The notes under the pieces were generated by a model. The model was given only the letters and a program-made list of their open reading frames with translations, was not told the origin of the DNA and did not search any database. The position numbers and the translations under genes are program-made. 64,000 nt of DNA, from assembly GCF_029767755.1 (NCBI RefSeq), contig NZ_JARUQS010000001.1:1178001-1242000 (forward strand), given 5' to 3'. Source of the stretch: Thiomicrorhabdus sp. zzn3 (GTDB lineage: Bacteria > Pseudomonadota > Gammaproteobacteria > Thiomicrospirales > Thiomicrospiraceae). Of this stretch, positions 25,497 to 36,388 are shown piece after piece; position 1 is the first letter of the stretch; every line of letters starts with the position of its first letter.

Positions 25497-26759
25497 TTAG
25501 AAATGTTTGCTGGCCAAAACATCCTTCTCGCCTTCCGATTTGGCAATCACCACCGCACCGACGGAATCACTGAAAATATTGACTGCGGTGCGCATCATAT
25601 CCAGCAGACGATCCACCACCAACAATAGACCGATCGCTTCGGCGGGCAAACCGACCGCCACGAGGATAATACTGATCGCTACCAGACTCGCCGAAGGAAT
25701 CCCGGCCACGCCAATGGAAGTGGTCAGGGCGATGACGACAATCAATAACTGCGTGCTCCAATCCAACGGCACGCCAAACAGTTGCGCGATAAACACCGCC
25801 GCCACACATTCATACAGTGCGGTTCCATCCATATTCACTGTCGCCCCCAAAGGCAAGACAAAACTGGTGACGCGGTTGGATACCCCGGCACGCTCTTCCA
25901 GAGAGCGCATCGACACCGGCAAAGTGGAAGACGAAGAGCTGGTGGAAAAGGCGGTCAACAAGGCCGGTGCCATGGCCTGATAGTGCAGCCACGGATTACG
26001 CACGCCGCCTACAAAACGCAGAATCAACGGCATGACTACGAGCAAATGGATTCCCAATGCCAGTACGACGGTCATAAAAAACAGCGCCAAATTACCAAAC
26101 TGATCAAAGCCGGTTTTGGCGACTGACGCGGCGACGAGCCCAAACACCCCGATCGGGGCAAACTTCATCACCCAGGCGGTCATCAGCATCATGACATCGA
26201 ACACACCCTGCCAGAAGTCCATCATCACTTCCCGTGGCCGCCCTTGAATCTGAGTCATAAAATAACCGAACAGCAAGCTGAAAAAAATCAGTCCCAACAT
26301 CTGCCCGCTGGCGGCGGCATCGACAATATTGGTTGGAATCATGCGTAGGAACACATCCACCACATCCGCCGCAGACTTGCCCTCTACCGCTTGAGAAACA
26401 TGCTCATTGGCCTCAATCACCGGCGGCGGATTGTCCGACACCCCCGGTTGAATGACATTGACCAAAACTAAACCGACCATAATGGCGATAAAACTGGTCA
26501 GCACATAATAGGAAAGGGTTTTCGCGCCCAAACGACCGAAGCCGCCCTGGGCGCCGATATTGCCGATACCGGTAATAATGGCGGAGACCACCAGCGGCAC
26601 CACAATCATCTTCAGTGCATTTAAAAACAGCGTACCAATAAAGGTATACACCGCCAGCCAATGAATTCCCATCACCGTGCCTTCGGTGCCGGTCAGCGTT
26701 CCCATGACCGCGGCCAATAAAAGCGCGATCAGAATTTGCCAGTGCAGAGCCAGTTTCAT
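25497..26759 (-). CDS. sodium or proton:dicarboxylate/amino acid symporter (DAACS family)
   Basis: The 420-residue inner-membrane carrier has about eight helices and the family's two re-entrant loops. Diagnostic motifs are the serine-rich FSTSSSSSTLPVSM and the metal/ion site VLPLGATVNMDGTALYE, then TSIGVAGIPSASLV and VDRLLDMMRTAVNI with the substrate-binding Asp and Asn. These define the GltP/DctA group, which imports glutamate, aspartate or C4-dicarboxylates. The exact substrate and coupling ion cannot be told. The ATG at 26759 begins MKLALHWQILIALL. It has its own palindrome terminator. Confidence 0.92.
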   Translation of the reverse strand: MKLALHWQILIALLLAAVMGTLTGTEGTVMGIHWLAVYTFIGTLFLNALKMIVVPLVVSAIITGIGNIGAQGGFGRLGAKTLSYYVLTSFIAIMVGLVLVNVIQPGVSDNPPPVIEANEHVSQAVEGKSAADVVDVFLRMIPTNIVDAAASGQMLGLIFFSLLFGYFMTQIQGRPREVMMDFWQGVFDVMMLMTAWVMKFAPIGVFGLVAASVAKTGFDQFGNLALFFMTVVLALGIHLLVVMPLILRFVGGVRNPWLHYQAMAPALLTAFSTSSSSSTLPVSMRSLEERAGVSNRVTSFVLPLGATVNMDGTALYECVAAVFIAQLFGVPLDWSTQLLIVVIALTTSIGVAGIPSASLVAISIILVAVGLPAEAIGLLLVVDRLLDMMRTAVNIFSDSVGAVVIAKSEGEKDVLASKHF

Positions 26760-26798
26760 ACGATTTCCTTGCTGTAAATTCTTCTTTCAATCAGTTAT

Positions 26799-26824
26799 AA
26801 AAAAAGCGCCAATAAGGCGCTTTC
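26799..26824 (-). terminator. terminator after the rhodanese gene
   Basis: AAAAGCGCC and GGCGCTTT pair around AATAA. On the minus strand the stem is followed by a seven-base T run, 20 bases past the rhodanese stop. Confidence 0.85.
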
Positions 26825-26844
26825 AATCGTTCGTTTGCCGCCGT

Positions 26845-27141
26845 TTAAATGTCCGGACACTGGTTCCAAGACATAAACGAACCCAAGTTATAGACTTCAT
26901 CGAAGTTTTGTGACAGCAGAATTTGCATCGCCATATGAGAGCGTTGTCCAGAACGACAGAAAACAATCACTGGCAGATCTTTATCCAACATACTTTCACC
27001 GACACGATCGATGTCCTGTAAAGGAATATTAACCGCACCAGGCAGTTTGCTCATCGCAAATTCTTCAGGGGTACGCACATCAACCAGTTGTGCATTTTTT
27101 TCTTTAATCAGACGCTTGGCGTCTTCGCACGGAATGAACAT
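26845..27141 (-). CDS. single-domain rhodanese-like protein
   Basis: The 98-residue protein is a lone rhodanese domain: DAKRLIKEKNAQLVDVRTPEEFAMSKLPGAVNIPL, then the active-site loop VIVFCRSGQRS with the catalytic Cys and the CRxGxRS pattern of active sulfurtransferases. It ends with EVYNLGSFMSWNQC. There is no signal peptide, so it should carry persulfide sulfur in the cytoplasm. It lies downstream of pgpA with a 134-base gap and has its own terminator. It fits a sulfur-oxidising life but also occurs widely elsewhere. Confidence 0.88.
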   Translation of the reverse strand: MFIPCEDAKRLIKEKNAQLVDVRTPEEFAMSKLPGAVNIPLQDIDRVGESMLDKDLPVIVFCRSGQRSHMAMQILLSQNFDEVYNLGSFMSWNQCPDI

Positions 27142-27275
27142 CGTTTATTTATACTCCAACCTGTCGAGACTTTATCCAAACCATCGTACAACGCTGTACA
27201 TCTTGAAGGCTTGATCAAAGCGCTCTTATCATTTTTACAGTGATTTTTAATGGTCCGTAATATACCGCATGAATT

Positions 27276-27773
27276 TTAAAACAACAAATTCAAACTCATT
27301 GTTGTTGCCCAAATAAAACCTATAGCAAACAGAGCGGCTAAAATATCGTCAAGCATGATGCCGAAGCCGCCTGTTACGCGCTGGTCAGCCCAACGGATCG
27401 GCCAGGGTTTGGCGATATCAAATACCCGAAAAGCCGCAAACGCCAAAAGCCAATACCCCCAACTCTGATCAGGCAACGTCAAGAGCACCAGCCAAATTCC
27501 GACGAACTCATCCCAGACAATGCCGCCGTGATCATGCACTCCCAATTGCTCGGAAGCCCGACCGCAGATCCATGACCCGAATAAAAGTCCGACTAAAAAC
27601 AGAATTAAGGCGACGGTTTCATTGCAGAGCAACAGTGGCACAAACAACAACATACCCAGCAAGGTTCCGGCGGTTCCCGGCCCTTTTGGGGCAAGGCCTG
27701 AACCGAAACCAAACGCCAACAACATCGTTGGGCTTTGCATCAGCGCTTTAAAACTGGGAGCGGATTGTGCCAT
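27276..27773 (-). CDS. pgpA: phosphatidylglycerophosphatase A
   Basis: The 165-residue inner-membrane protein removes the phosphate from phosphatidylglycerophosphate. Family motifs are GFGSGLAPKGPGTAGTL near the N-terminus, HDHGGIVWDEFVGIWL in the middle with the conserved Asp and Glu, and AFRVFDIAKPWPI followed by GFGIMLDDILAALFA. Three or four hydrophobic segments lie between them. It sits 15 bases downstream of argG on the same strand and is probably co-transcribed with it. Together with psd just beyond argG it contributes to phospholipid synthesis. Confidence 0.92.
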   Translation of the reverse strand: MAQSAPSFKALMQSPTMLLAFGFGSGLAPKGPGTAGTLLGMLLFVPLLLCNETVALILFLVGLLFGSWICGRASEQLGVHDHGGIVWDEFVGIWLVLLTLPDQSWGYWLLAFAAFRVFDIAKPWPIRWADQRVTGGFGIMLDDILAALFAIGFIWATTMSLNLLF

Positions 27774-27788
27774 AACAATCGGCTTGGA

Positions 27789-28997
27789 TTATGAACGTTT
27801 TTTTGCAGCGGTTCTTAAACGCAATGCGTTTAATTTAATGAAGCCTTCCGCGTCTTTGTGGTTGTAGGCGCCACCGTCTTCTTCGAAGGTAGCAATCGCT
27901 TCATCAAACAGACTGTTATCGGAGGTACGTCCGACGACAATCACGTTTCCTTTATAGAGTTTCAGGCGTACGTGGCCAGAAACATTTTCTTGAGATTTGT
28001 CGATTAGCGCCTGCAGCATTTCACGCTCAGGGCTAAACCAGAATCCATTGTAGATCATTTCCGCATATTTCGGCATCAACTCATCTTTCAAGTGCGCGGC
28101 ATTACGATCCAAGGTCAAGGATTCCATCGCACGGTGGGCTTTCAACATAATGGTGCCCGCAGGGGTTTCATAACAGCCGCGAGCTTTCATACCGACAAAA
28201 CGGTTTTCCACGATATCATCACGCCCGATACCGTTTTCACCTCCCACCTTATTCAGGTACTCCATCACCGTGGCCGGTGTCATCTTTTCGCCGTTAATAG
28301 CGACAATATCACCTTTTTCGAATTCAATGTCTAGATAGGTCGGTTCATCCGGTGCATTTTCCGGAGAAACCGTCCATAACCACATATCTTCTTCCGGCTC
28401 ATTGGCAGGATCTTCAATAATCCCCCCCTCATAAGAGATATGCAGCAGGTTCGCATCCATTGAATATGGCGACTTTTTCCCTTTTTTCTTTTCAATGGCA
28501 ATATTGTGCTCTTCAGCATACGCCATCAATTTTTCACGTGACAGCAGATCCCATTCACGCCATGGCGCAATGACTTTGACATCCGGCATCAGGGCATAAG
28601 CATTCAATTCAAAACGCACTTGGTCGTTCCCTTTACCAGTCGCACCGTGAGAGATGGCGTCCGCCCCCGTTTCTTGGGCGATCTCAACCAAACGCTTGGA
28701 GATCAATGGACGTGCAATGGAGGTCCCGAGACGGTACTCACCCTCATAGATAGCGTTGGCGCGCATCATTGGAAACACAAAGTCGCGGGCAAACTCTTCA
28801 CGCAGGTCTTCAATATAGATCTCTTTGATGCCCATGGCTTCCGCTTTGGCGCGAGCAGGTTCCACCTCTTCGCCCTGACCAATGTCTGCCGTAAACGTAA
28901 CGACTTCACACTGATACTCTTCCTGTAACCACTTTGCGATAATAGAAGTATCTAATCCACCCGAATAAGCCAAGACGACTTTTTTGACTTCAGACAT
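27789..28997 (-). CDS. argG: argininosuccinate synthase
   Basis: The 402-residue enzyme joins citrulline and aspartate with ATP to form argininosuccinate. The PP-motif ATP site is [12 protein letters not shown] at residues 9-20. Further family motifs are [15 protein letters not shown], the substrate loop [17 protein letters not shown], and the C-terminal [19 protein letters not shown]. Length and start ([17 protein letters not shown] at 28997) match the bacterial family. It is divergent from psd across 102 bases that must hold both promoters, and pgpA follows directly. Confidence 0.96.
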   Translation of the reverse strand: MSEVKKVVLAYSGGLDTSIIAKWLQEEYQCEVVTFTADIGQGEEVEPARAKAEAMGIKEIYIEDLREEFARDFVFPMMRANAIYEGEYRLGTSIARPLISKRLVEIAQETGADAISHGATGKGNDQVRFELNAYALMPDVKVIAPWREWDLLSREKLMAYAEEHNIAIEKKKGKKSPYSMDANLLHISYEGGIIEDPANEPEEDMWLWTVSPENAPDEPTYLDIEFEKGDIVAINGEKMTPATVMEYLNKVGGENGIGRDDIVENRFVGMKARGCYETPAGTIMLKAHRAMESLTLDRNAAHLKDELMPKYAEMIYNGFWFSPEREMLQALIDKSQENVSGHVRLKLYKGNVIVVGRTSDNSLFDEAIATFEEDGGAYNHKDAEGFIKLNALRLRTAAKKRS

Positions 28998-29099
28998 ATG
29001 TTTGTTTCCTTAAAGCGTTTATTGCGTTTTAACTATTTGCGATTTGCGCGAATTATACATTAAAATCACTTCTTTAGACGAACAAAAAGAAGCCTAAGC

Positions 29100-30418
<1,319 letters not shown>

Positions 30419-30431
30419 TCTCTCATTGCTG

Positions 30432-30458
30432 AAACTGAACAGGCCTGTTCGGTTTTAG
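30432..30458 (+). terminator. CAGGCCTG palindrome terminator after the PII gene
   Basis: AAACTGAACAGG and CCTGTTCGGTTT pair with one G-T type wobble, followed by TAGCG. It stands 14 bases past the stop and precedes a second, stronger terminator. Confidence 0.65.
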
Positions 30459-30471
30459 CGAGATGCAGAAT

Positions 30472-30510
30472 AAAAAAACCGCAAAGGGGTTAAGACTTTG
30501 CGGTTTTTTT
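30472..30510. terminator. second terminator between PII and the Lon-like protease gene
   Basis: AAAAAACCGCAAAG and CTTTGCGGTTTTTT pair perfectly around GGGTTAAGA, with A and T runs on both sides. It can serve the convergent genes on either strand. Confidence 0.9.
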
Positions 30511-30579
30511 ATGCCTTGTTTACACCTATCCGGTTCGGCGTTTTGATCAGGCCGGCTCACGTTTACATCGGTACTCTGT

Positions 30580-33066
30580 TCAATGGTGCGAGGCTTTGTC
30601 CTCTGCATCATGTACAGCATGGTGCGCTTCATCATAACGCTCGCGCAGCTCGGTCAGTTTCGCTATTCGCCGCTCGATCAGCTCATTCACACTGCCTTTG
30701 GGATAACGCCCTGAGGCATCCGCCACCCCCATCTCTCTTCCTGTCAACAAGGTCATTACCTCATCGATGGTTTCTACGGCATAAACATGAAACTTCTGTG
30801 CTTTGACTGCATCCACTACAGCCTGTTTTAACATCAGGTGAGCGACATTCGATTTTGGAATGATAACGCCCTGCTCACCGCTTAATCCACGTGCTTCACA
30901 AATATCAAAGAACCCCTCAATTTTTTCGTTGACGCCGCCGATCGCCTGAATCTCACCATGTTGATTGACCGATCCGGTGATTGCCAGACTTTGACGCAGC
31001 GGCACCTCTGCCAAAGCGGAGAGCAGCGCACACAGTTCGGCCGCTGAGGCGCTGTCCCCTTCAACCATGCCGTAGGACTGCTCAAACACCAGGGTGGCCG
31101 ACAACGCCAGAGGGCGCTCTTTGGCATAGCGATAGGCCAAATAAGAGGAAAGGATCATCACTCCCTTGGAATGAATCGCTCCGCCCAATTCCACTTCGCG
31201 TTCAATATCGACGACTTTGCCGCTTCCCAAACGAGCGGTAGCGGTAATCCGTGAAGGCCGGCCGAAGGCATAACTATCAAGCTGTATCACACTCAAACCA
31301 TTTACCTGCGCGATCTTCTCACCGTCGGTATTAATCAAATAAATGCCGCGTAGCACCGTCTCTTGAACCTTTTCACGCAATTGATCCATGCGATACAGGC
31401 GCGTATCAATGACTTTTTGTACGTCATCTCGACTCACGGCCTTGTGATCAGCCTGTCGAGCCCAGTAGTCAGACTCTTTGAGCAGGTCGGACAGATTTCC
31501 CATATGCAGCGACACCTTTTCGCCATCTTGCGCCATACGCGAACAGTGCTCGATGATGCGTTCCACCGCTGCTTTTTCCAGAGGCAACAACTGGTTCTGC
31601 TTCTGCAAGGTCGCAATCATGCGCGCATAAAGCGTCATGCTGCTCTCGTCACGCTCCATCTCTTCTGAGAAGTCGGCTGCGACCTTAAACAACAGATCAA
31701 ATTCCGGGTCATACTGTTTTAACAGGTAATACAACAGGCGACTGCCAGTCAATACCACCTTGATGTCCAAAGGAATCGGCTCAGGTTGCAGCGAGGTGGT
31801 ACTGGCCAGACTCATAATCTGTTCGATCGATTCGATTTTGATCTCACGCGCACGCAGCGCACGCTTAAGTCCCTCCCAGGCGTACAAGGAAGTGAGCACC
31901 TTGCGTGCATCCAACACAAGGTAACCGCCATTCGCCAAATGCAAGGCGCCGGGTTTAATCAGTGAAAAATCGGTCAACAAAGTCCCGAACTGAGCAATAT
32001 GCTCAATACGGCCAATTAGGTTCTGGTAACTTGGGTTATCCTCAAACACCACTGGAGCCCCTTCGGTTTCACTATTGTCTACCAGAACATTGACCTGATA
32101 GCCCACAAACTCTTCCGCCACTTTGGATGGGTTTGGGGCATGGGATTTTTTCTCTGCCGCATATTTACGAAAACGCTCTACATTATCGATAATGTCGCAT
32201 TTAGCCTTCTCGATAAAAATTTGTACCGTTTCAAGCTCTTGATAGCCCCGGCGCAAATCATCCGCATAATGCGTGACCGTCATCAATGTCACTTCTCGAT
32301 CAAGCTGCTTGACTTTTTCACGCGTTTCTTTCTGCCAGACCGGTATTTTCAGCAGCAGACTTTTCAATTCATCCTGAATCTCTTCCACCACCCGGCCAAT
32401 GACCTGTTTCTCTTCATCCGGCAATTTTTGGAACTCTTCCGGCGTCATCGCCTTGTCCCCCATACGCGGCCCCAGATTCCAACCGCTCGGCGTACGCACC
32501 ATCAAAATATTATTGCTTTCGGCCTTGGCCGCAATCTCTTCCAATGCCTGGTCTTCGCGCTTCACATAGTCGTCATGAATGGTTTGAAACGCGGCTTGAT
32601 ATTCGTCACTTTCAAACGCCGCCGGAATCGCCACCAAAATATCCAACACAAACTGCTGCATATCCTGCTGAAGTTGATGCCCGGTTCCTTTTGGGAGCTT
32701 CAACACCACCGGCTTGTGGGAATCCTCAAAATGGTTGACATAGCACCAGTCAAAGGGCCCTTCTTCTTCATTCTGGCCAGACTGTTTCTGTTTGGCTTCA
32801 GTTTCCAAAAGCTCTTTCACCGTGGTACGTTTCCCCAGCCCACTGGAACCGGACACATAGAGGTTATACCCTTCATGCTTAATGCCGATGCCGAACTTCA
32901 ACGCCTCCATCGCACGCTGCTGACCGAGGTGTTCATCCAACTCTTCCAGCTCGTCACTTTGTGCAAACGGCAGATGGGAAAGATCGCAAATATGGTATAA
33001 ATCAGCGAACGGGACTTTGAAAGGTGTGGCGAGCTTCTGGAACGAATGGGCAACGTTTTTTTTCAT
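30580..33066 (-). CDS. Lon-family ATP-dependent protease (LonB/LonC-like)
   Basis: The 828-residue protein starts with an AAA-type ATP domain (SGSSGLGKRTTVKEL as Walker A), which is split by a long insert of helical, coiled-coil-like sequence (about residues 150-300). The second half of the ATPase follows (GGYLVLDARKVL, VVLTGSRLLYYLL). The C-terminal protease domain has the Ser-Lys dyad: Ser in VEGDSASAAELCALLSAL and Lys in GGVNEKIEGFFDIC. This is the group annotated as Lon protease family or AAA ATPase (E. coli YcbZ-like), distinct from LonA by the lack of the N-terminal LAN domain. Targets are unknown. Own promoter is likely, since the upstream gene lies 168 bases away. Confidence 0.88.
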   Translation of the reverse strand: MKKNVAHSFQKLATPFKVPFADLYHICDLSHLPFAQSDELEELDEHLGQQRAMEALKFGIGIKHEGYNLYVSGSSGLGKRTTVKELLETEAKQKQSGQNEEEGPFDWCYVNHFEDSHKPVVLKLPKGTGHQLQQDMQQFVLDILVAIPAAFESDEYQAAFQTIHDDYVKREDQALEEIAAKAESNNILMVRTPSGWNLGPRMGDKAMTPEEFQKLPDEEKQVIGRVVEEIQDELKSLLLKIPVWQKETREKVKQLDREVTLMTVTHYADDLRRGYQELETVQIFIEKAKCDIIDNVERFRKYAAEKKSHAPNPSKVAEEFVGYQVNVLVDNSETEGAPVVFEDNPSYQNLIGRIEHIAQFGTLLTDFSLIKPGALHLANGGYLVLDARKVLTSLYAWEGLKRALRAREIKIESIEQIMSLASTTSLQPEPIPLDIKVVLTGSRLLYYLLKQYDPEFDLLFKVAADFSEEMERDESSMTLYARMIATLQKQNQLLPLEKAAVERIIEHCSRMAQDGEKVSLHMGNLSDLLKESDYWARQADHKAVSRDDVQKVIDTRLYRMDQLREKVQETVLRGIYLINTDGEKIAQVNGLSVIQLDSYAFGRPSRITATARLGSGKVVDIEREVELGGAIHSKGVMILSSYLAYRYAKERPLALSATLVFEQSYGMVEGDSASAAELCALLSALAEVPLRQSLAITGSVNQHGEIQAIGGVNEKIEGFFDICEARGLSGEQGVIIPKSNVAHLMLKQAVVDAVKAQKFHVYAVETIDEVMTLLTGREMGVADASGRYPKGSVNELIERRIAKLTELRERYDEAHHAVHDAEDKASHH

Positions 33067-33190
33067 ACGATACTCTTAAAAGAGGCTAAAGAGGTGGATC
33101 ACAAAAACAAACAATTCGTTTTTTTACCCACTGTACTGAAAGAGTGCTAGAGGATGCAAATTTTTTACCGACCAAACCACACAAAACACA

Positions 33191-33208
33191 CTGTTCAGGG
33201 CTGTTCAG
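33191..33208. repeat. direct repeat of the CTGTTCAG half-site
   Basis: CTGTTCAG occurs twice in the same orientation, two bases apart, in the spacer between the CapA and Lon-like genes. It uses the outer arm of the dispersed palindrome as a direct rather than inverted repeat and is probably a degraded or alternative form. Confidence 0.5.
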
Positions 33209-33233
33209 TTTAAGCCGCTCCAATCGGTGTGGC

Positions 33234-34379
33234 TCAGACAGACGTTTTTGCCAATATTTTAAACACTCCGTCCTCACTCCGAGTGACCTGAGTATTTAAT
33301 TTACCGCACTCTCGCAGTAACGTCTGCAGCAACCAATCGGAATCTCCTGACGAAGCGCGTTGTACTTGAAATTTACGAATGCGCGTCGGCACCAACTCAA
33401 GCTCGAGTAATTTGCCACCTTCGGGACACATCCTTACAAAATACATTCCTCCCAATTCGCCACGGTACACTTCATAATGACCAATTCCCTCATAGTCATT
33501 TAAAAAATCGCCGCAGCCATAGAGGATTGGCTTGCCGTGATAAATTTCAACCCCTTTGACGTGATGCGAAGAGTGACCATAAACGACATCCACACCGGCT
33601 TCATCAATCAGAGCCTGGGCAAAAGCGCGCTGTTCTGCGGGGATTTCATATCCCCAATTACCACCCCAATGTACCGAAAAAACGACCAAATCACCCTGCT
33701 GTTTATGGAATGTAATTTGTTCGCAAACCTTATTTAGACTTGCTTGCGTTAAGTCGCTTAAATAATTAATGCCAGGACGATCCGAACAGGCCTGCCAAGA
33801 TTCTGGAACCCCACTGGATGCCATGCCATACGCAAACACCAGCACCCGCCCTTTGCCCCTGATAGCGATTTCAGCCGGTGCTTGGGCTTCACAAAGATTT
33901 TGCCCGGCCCCACAAAATAGCAGGTGTTTCGACTTTAATGTCTCCAAGGTCTCATTCAGACCTTGGCTGCCCCAATCCATAACATGGTTATTGGCCAAAA
34001 CGCAGCAGTCAATCTTGGCGGAGGTAAGACAGCCCGCATTTAACGGATGCAAGCGGTAATGAATGCCTTTATCAGGCCACGGCGTGTCCGAGGAAGTGAC
34101 GCTGGTCTCCAAATTAATAATTTTAACCTCCGGACAACGGGCTTCAAGCTCGGCCAGAACGTCGCCCCAGATATAATGCTCATCAACCTTTCTGGGAATC
34201 GATCCATTTATGCGTTCTGCCAGCCGGATATAATCTCGGGCATCTTTTACATAAGATTCATACAAAACCGGTTTGTTCGGATGTGGCAGGATCTGATCAA
34301 TCGCCCTGGCTGGCATGACGTCACCGCAAAGAAAAAGTTGGATGCCACCATGCTTCTTGGAATGAAAGCTCAAACCCAT
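33234..34379 (-). CDS. CapA/PgsA-family metallophosphatase-like protein
   Basis: The 381-residue protein has the CapA family pattern: LFLCGDVMPARAID near the N-terminus, IINLETSVT, CVLANNHVMDWGSQGLNET, VVFSVHWGGNWGYEI and VVYGHSSHHVKGVEIYHGKPILYGCGDFLNDY. These residues form a calcineurin-like metal site. The family includes poly-gamma-glutamate synthesis proteins, but most members have unknown substrates. No signal peptide is visible, so it is probably cytoplasmic, unlike classical CapA. It starts 23 bases after the GGDEF-EAL gene in the same direction and likely ends that operon. One CAGGCCTG copy encodes Gln-Ala-Cys here. Confidence 0.82.
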   Translation of the reverse strand: MGLSFHSKKHGGIQLFLCGDVMPARAIDQILPHPNKPVLYESYVKDARDYIRLAERINGSIPRKVDEHYIWGDVLAELEARCPEVKIINLETSVTSSDTPWPDKGIHYRLHPLNAGCLTSAKIDCCVLANNHVMDWGSQGLNETLETLKSKHLLFCGAGQNLCEAQAPAEIAIRGKGRVLVFAYGMASSGVPESWQACSDRPGINYLSDLTQASLNKVCEQITFHKQQGDLVVFSVHWGGNWGYEIPAEQRAFAQALIDEAGVDVVYGHSSHHVKGVEIYHGKPILYGCGDFLNDYEGIGHYEVYRGELGGMYFVRMCPEGGKLLELELVPTRIRKFQVQRASSGDSDWLLQTLLRECGKLNTQVTRSEDGVFKILAKTSV

Positions 34380-34402
34380 TCTCCCGGATTTTGTTATTTA
34401 AC

Positions 34403-36388
34403 TTATAGCCAATCAGACAATGGTTTAGGCTTGCCTAAATGATAGCCCTGCCCGTAGGTGACCCCTATTCTTTTCAACACCATCACATCTTTTTCCGATT
34501 CGACGTACTCAGCAACCGTTTCCTGGCCTCTGAGACTGGCAATTTCCTGAATATACCGGATCACCGCTTTATCGGATGGGTCTTTGTGCATGTCACGAAC
34601 AAAAGAACCGTCAATTTTAACCACGTCAAAAGGCAAACTTTTTAAGTATTCAAAAGAGGACATACCGGTGCCAAAATCGTCTAAAGCCAAACCGATGCCG
34701 GTACTTTTTAACCAGTCGATAAATTGGTTAGCCCGATTAAAATTCCCGATGGCGGAAGTTTCTGTAATTTCGAGCTCCAGTTTGTTCCATGGAAAATCAA
34801 AGTGTTGAATGGCATCTTGAACGCATCTTTGGAAATCGGGGTGGTTCAGCGACGACCCTGCTAAATTGATATGGGCTTTTCCCAAATTCTCTATGTGTTC
34901 GGGATGGTCTGTGACGGTTTGCAAATATTTCCACAGTACAAAACGATCAATTTCCGCCATCAATTGATAACGTTCTGCCACCGCCAAAAACTGATCAGGG
35001 GCAATCAACTGGCCATCAGCGTTCCTTAGGCGCAATAAAATCTCATAGGAGGCCTGCTTACTTTGTTCTTGAAACGGAACGATCGCTTGCGCGAAAAGCT
35101 CAAAATGCGCCGGACCATCCGATAGTGCCTCCTTCAAATACCCTGCCGTGACAACCTGCTGATTGTAGTTTTGTGCGGCTTCATCACCGGGAGTGAAAAC
35201 GCTTAATTTATTTCGGCCCGCACTTTTCGCCTGATAAAACGCGGTTTCAGCCGCCTTGCTGAGTTCTTCCATGGTGTATTGATTGGGATGAAAATGCACC
35301 AATCCCATGGACGCGGAGATGGAATAGGCCTGTCCTTCCCAACTGAAGCGAAAATCATGCAACAGTTCCAATAAATCCTGCGCCCATTTTTCAGCTTCTG
35401 CCAAGGTCACTCGTTTAAGCAGAATATAAAAATCATCCCCGCCGATTCGTGCCATACAGGCTTTTTTAGGGAGCTTGATTTGACACTCCCGAGCGACCAT
35501 TTTCAACAGTTTGTCGCCCGCTGTCGTCCCTGCGGCATCGTTGATCATTTTAAATTGGTCTAAATCCAGATAAATCAAGGCATGTTGCGAAGATCGCTTG
35601 CCTTTCATTGCTAACAGGATCTGCTGTTCAATATAGTAGCGATTGAACAAGCCGGTTAACTGATCGTGCTCAGACTGATAACGCATTTGCTGAGTGGTTT
35701 GAGCAATTTGCGTCATCATCTTTTGGTAGCCATCGTAGAGCTTTAGCACCTCATTTTGCGCTTGCGTTTTGAGCTTGGGAAAGCGGTTATGGGTCGGATC
35801 ACTCTGTTCCATGGCATGCGCCAACTGCAAAAAAGGTTCTGAATAACGGCGGCTGATACGCGATGCCAGCAACAAACCGCCGACCATCAGAACCGGAAAC
35901 ACCACAACATAATATGTCAGCTGCTCATTCAGCTGGGTCTGGAAGCTCTTCATATCAATGATAAACGTCACATAACCATAGGTCTGCTCTTCGATGGTCA
36001 ACGGACGCCTAATATATAAATCATCCCCACTAAATTGCGCGGTGTCGGTAGCTGAAGCGATTAAATGATCGTAATTCTTATCATTGGCCTTAAACTCATA
36101 TACCGCCTCCCCTTTTTGATTAACCAAATACACACGGTCTAACGATGGGAAATTGGAAAGCCGAAAAGAAAGGTTCGCCAGAACATCGGCTCGGTGCGTT
36201 ACCGAAGCTTGCAGCATATCGTAACTGAGCGCTTCATTGAGGTTGTTGGCGAGCTCTAAAGCCAAAGCTTGTCTCTGCTTGAAATCGAGCCAGAAAGAGA
36301 GACTAAGCATCAAAAACATCACAAGCAGCAATAACGATGAGGTTAAAATTGAAAGTTGGGTACGAATGCTAAGCCGAGACCAGATCAC
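34403..36388 (-). CDS. membrane sensor GGDEF-EAL protein
   Basis: The 661-residue protein has a transmembrane helix (residues 13-33), a periplasmic region of about 120 residues that looks like a CHASE8-type sensor (LALELANNLNEALSYDML), a second helix (VVVFPVLMVGGLLLA), a HAMP-like linker, a GGDEF domain with the site ARIGGDDFYILL, and an EAL domain. The EAL signature reads EIL instead of EAL, but the metal-binding ITETS and DDFGTG motifs and KIDGSFV are intact, so phosphodiesterase activity is plausible. It should turn an envelope signal into cyclic di-GMP changes. The GTG start overlaps the sulfurtransferase stop by one base (TAGTG), which implies coupled translation. Confidence 0.92.
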   Translation of the reverse strand: MIWSRLSIRTQLSILTSSLLLLVMFLMLSLSFWLDFKQRQALALELANNLNEALSYDMLQASVTHRADVLANLSFRLSNFPSLDRVYLVNQKGEAVYEFKANDKNYDHLIASATDTAQFSGDDLYIRRPLTIEEQTYGYVTFIIDMKSFQTQLNEQLTYYVVVFPVLMVGGLLLASRISRRYSEPFLQLAHAMEQSDPTHNRFPKLKTQAQNEVLKLYDGYQKMMTQIAQTTQQMRYQSEHDQLTGLFNRYYIEQQILLAMKGKRSSQHALIYLDLDQFKMINDAAGTTAGDKLLKMVARECQIKLPKKACMARIGGDDFYILLKRVTLAEAEKWAQDLLELLHDFRFSWEGQAYSISASMGLVHFHPNQYTMEELSKAAETAFYQAKSAGRNKLSVFTPGDEAAQNYNQQVVTAGYLKEALSDGPAHFELFAQAIVPFQEQSKQASYEILLRLRNADGQLIAPDQFLAVAERYQLMAEIDRFVLWKYLQTVTDHPEHIENLGKAHINLAGSSLNHPDFQRCVQDAIQHFDFPWNKLELEITETSAIGNFNRANQFIDWLKSTGIGLALDDFGTGMSSFEYLKSLPFDVVKIDGSFVRDMHKDPSDKAVIRYIQEIASLRGQETVAEYVESEKDVMVLKRIGVTYGQGYHLGKPKPLSDWL

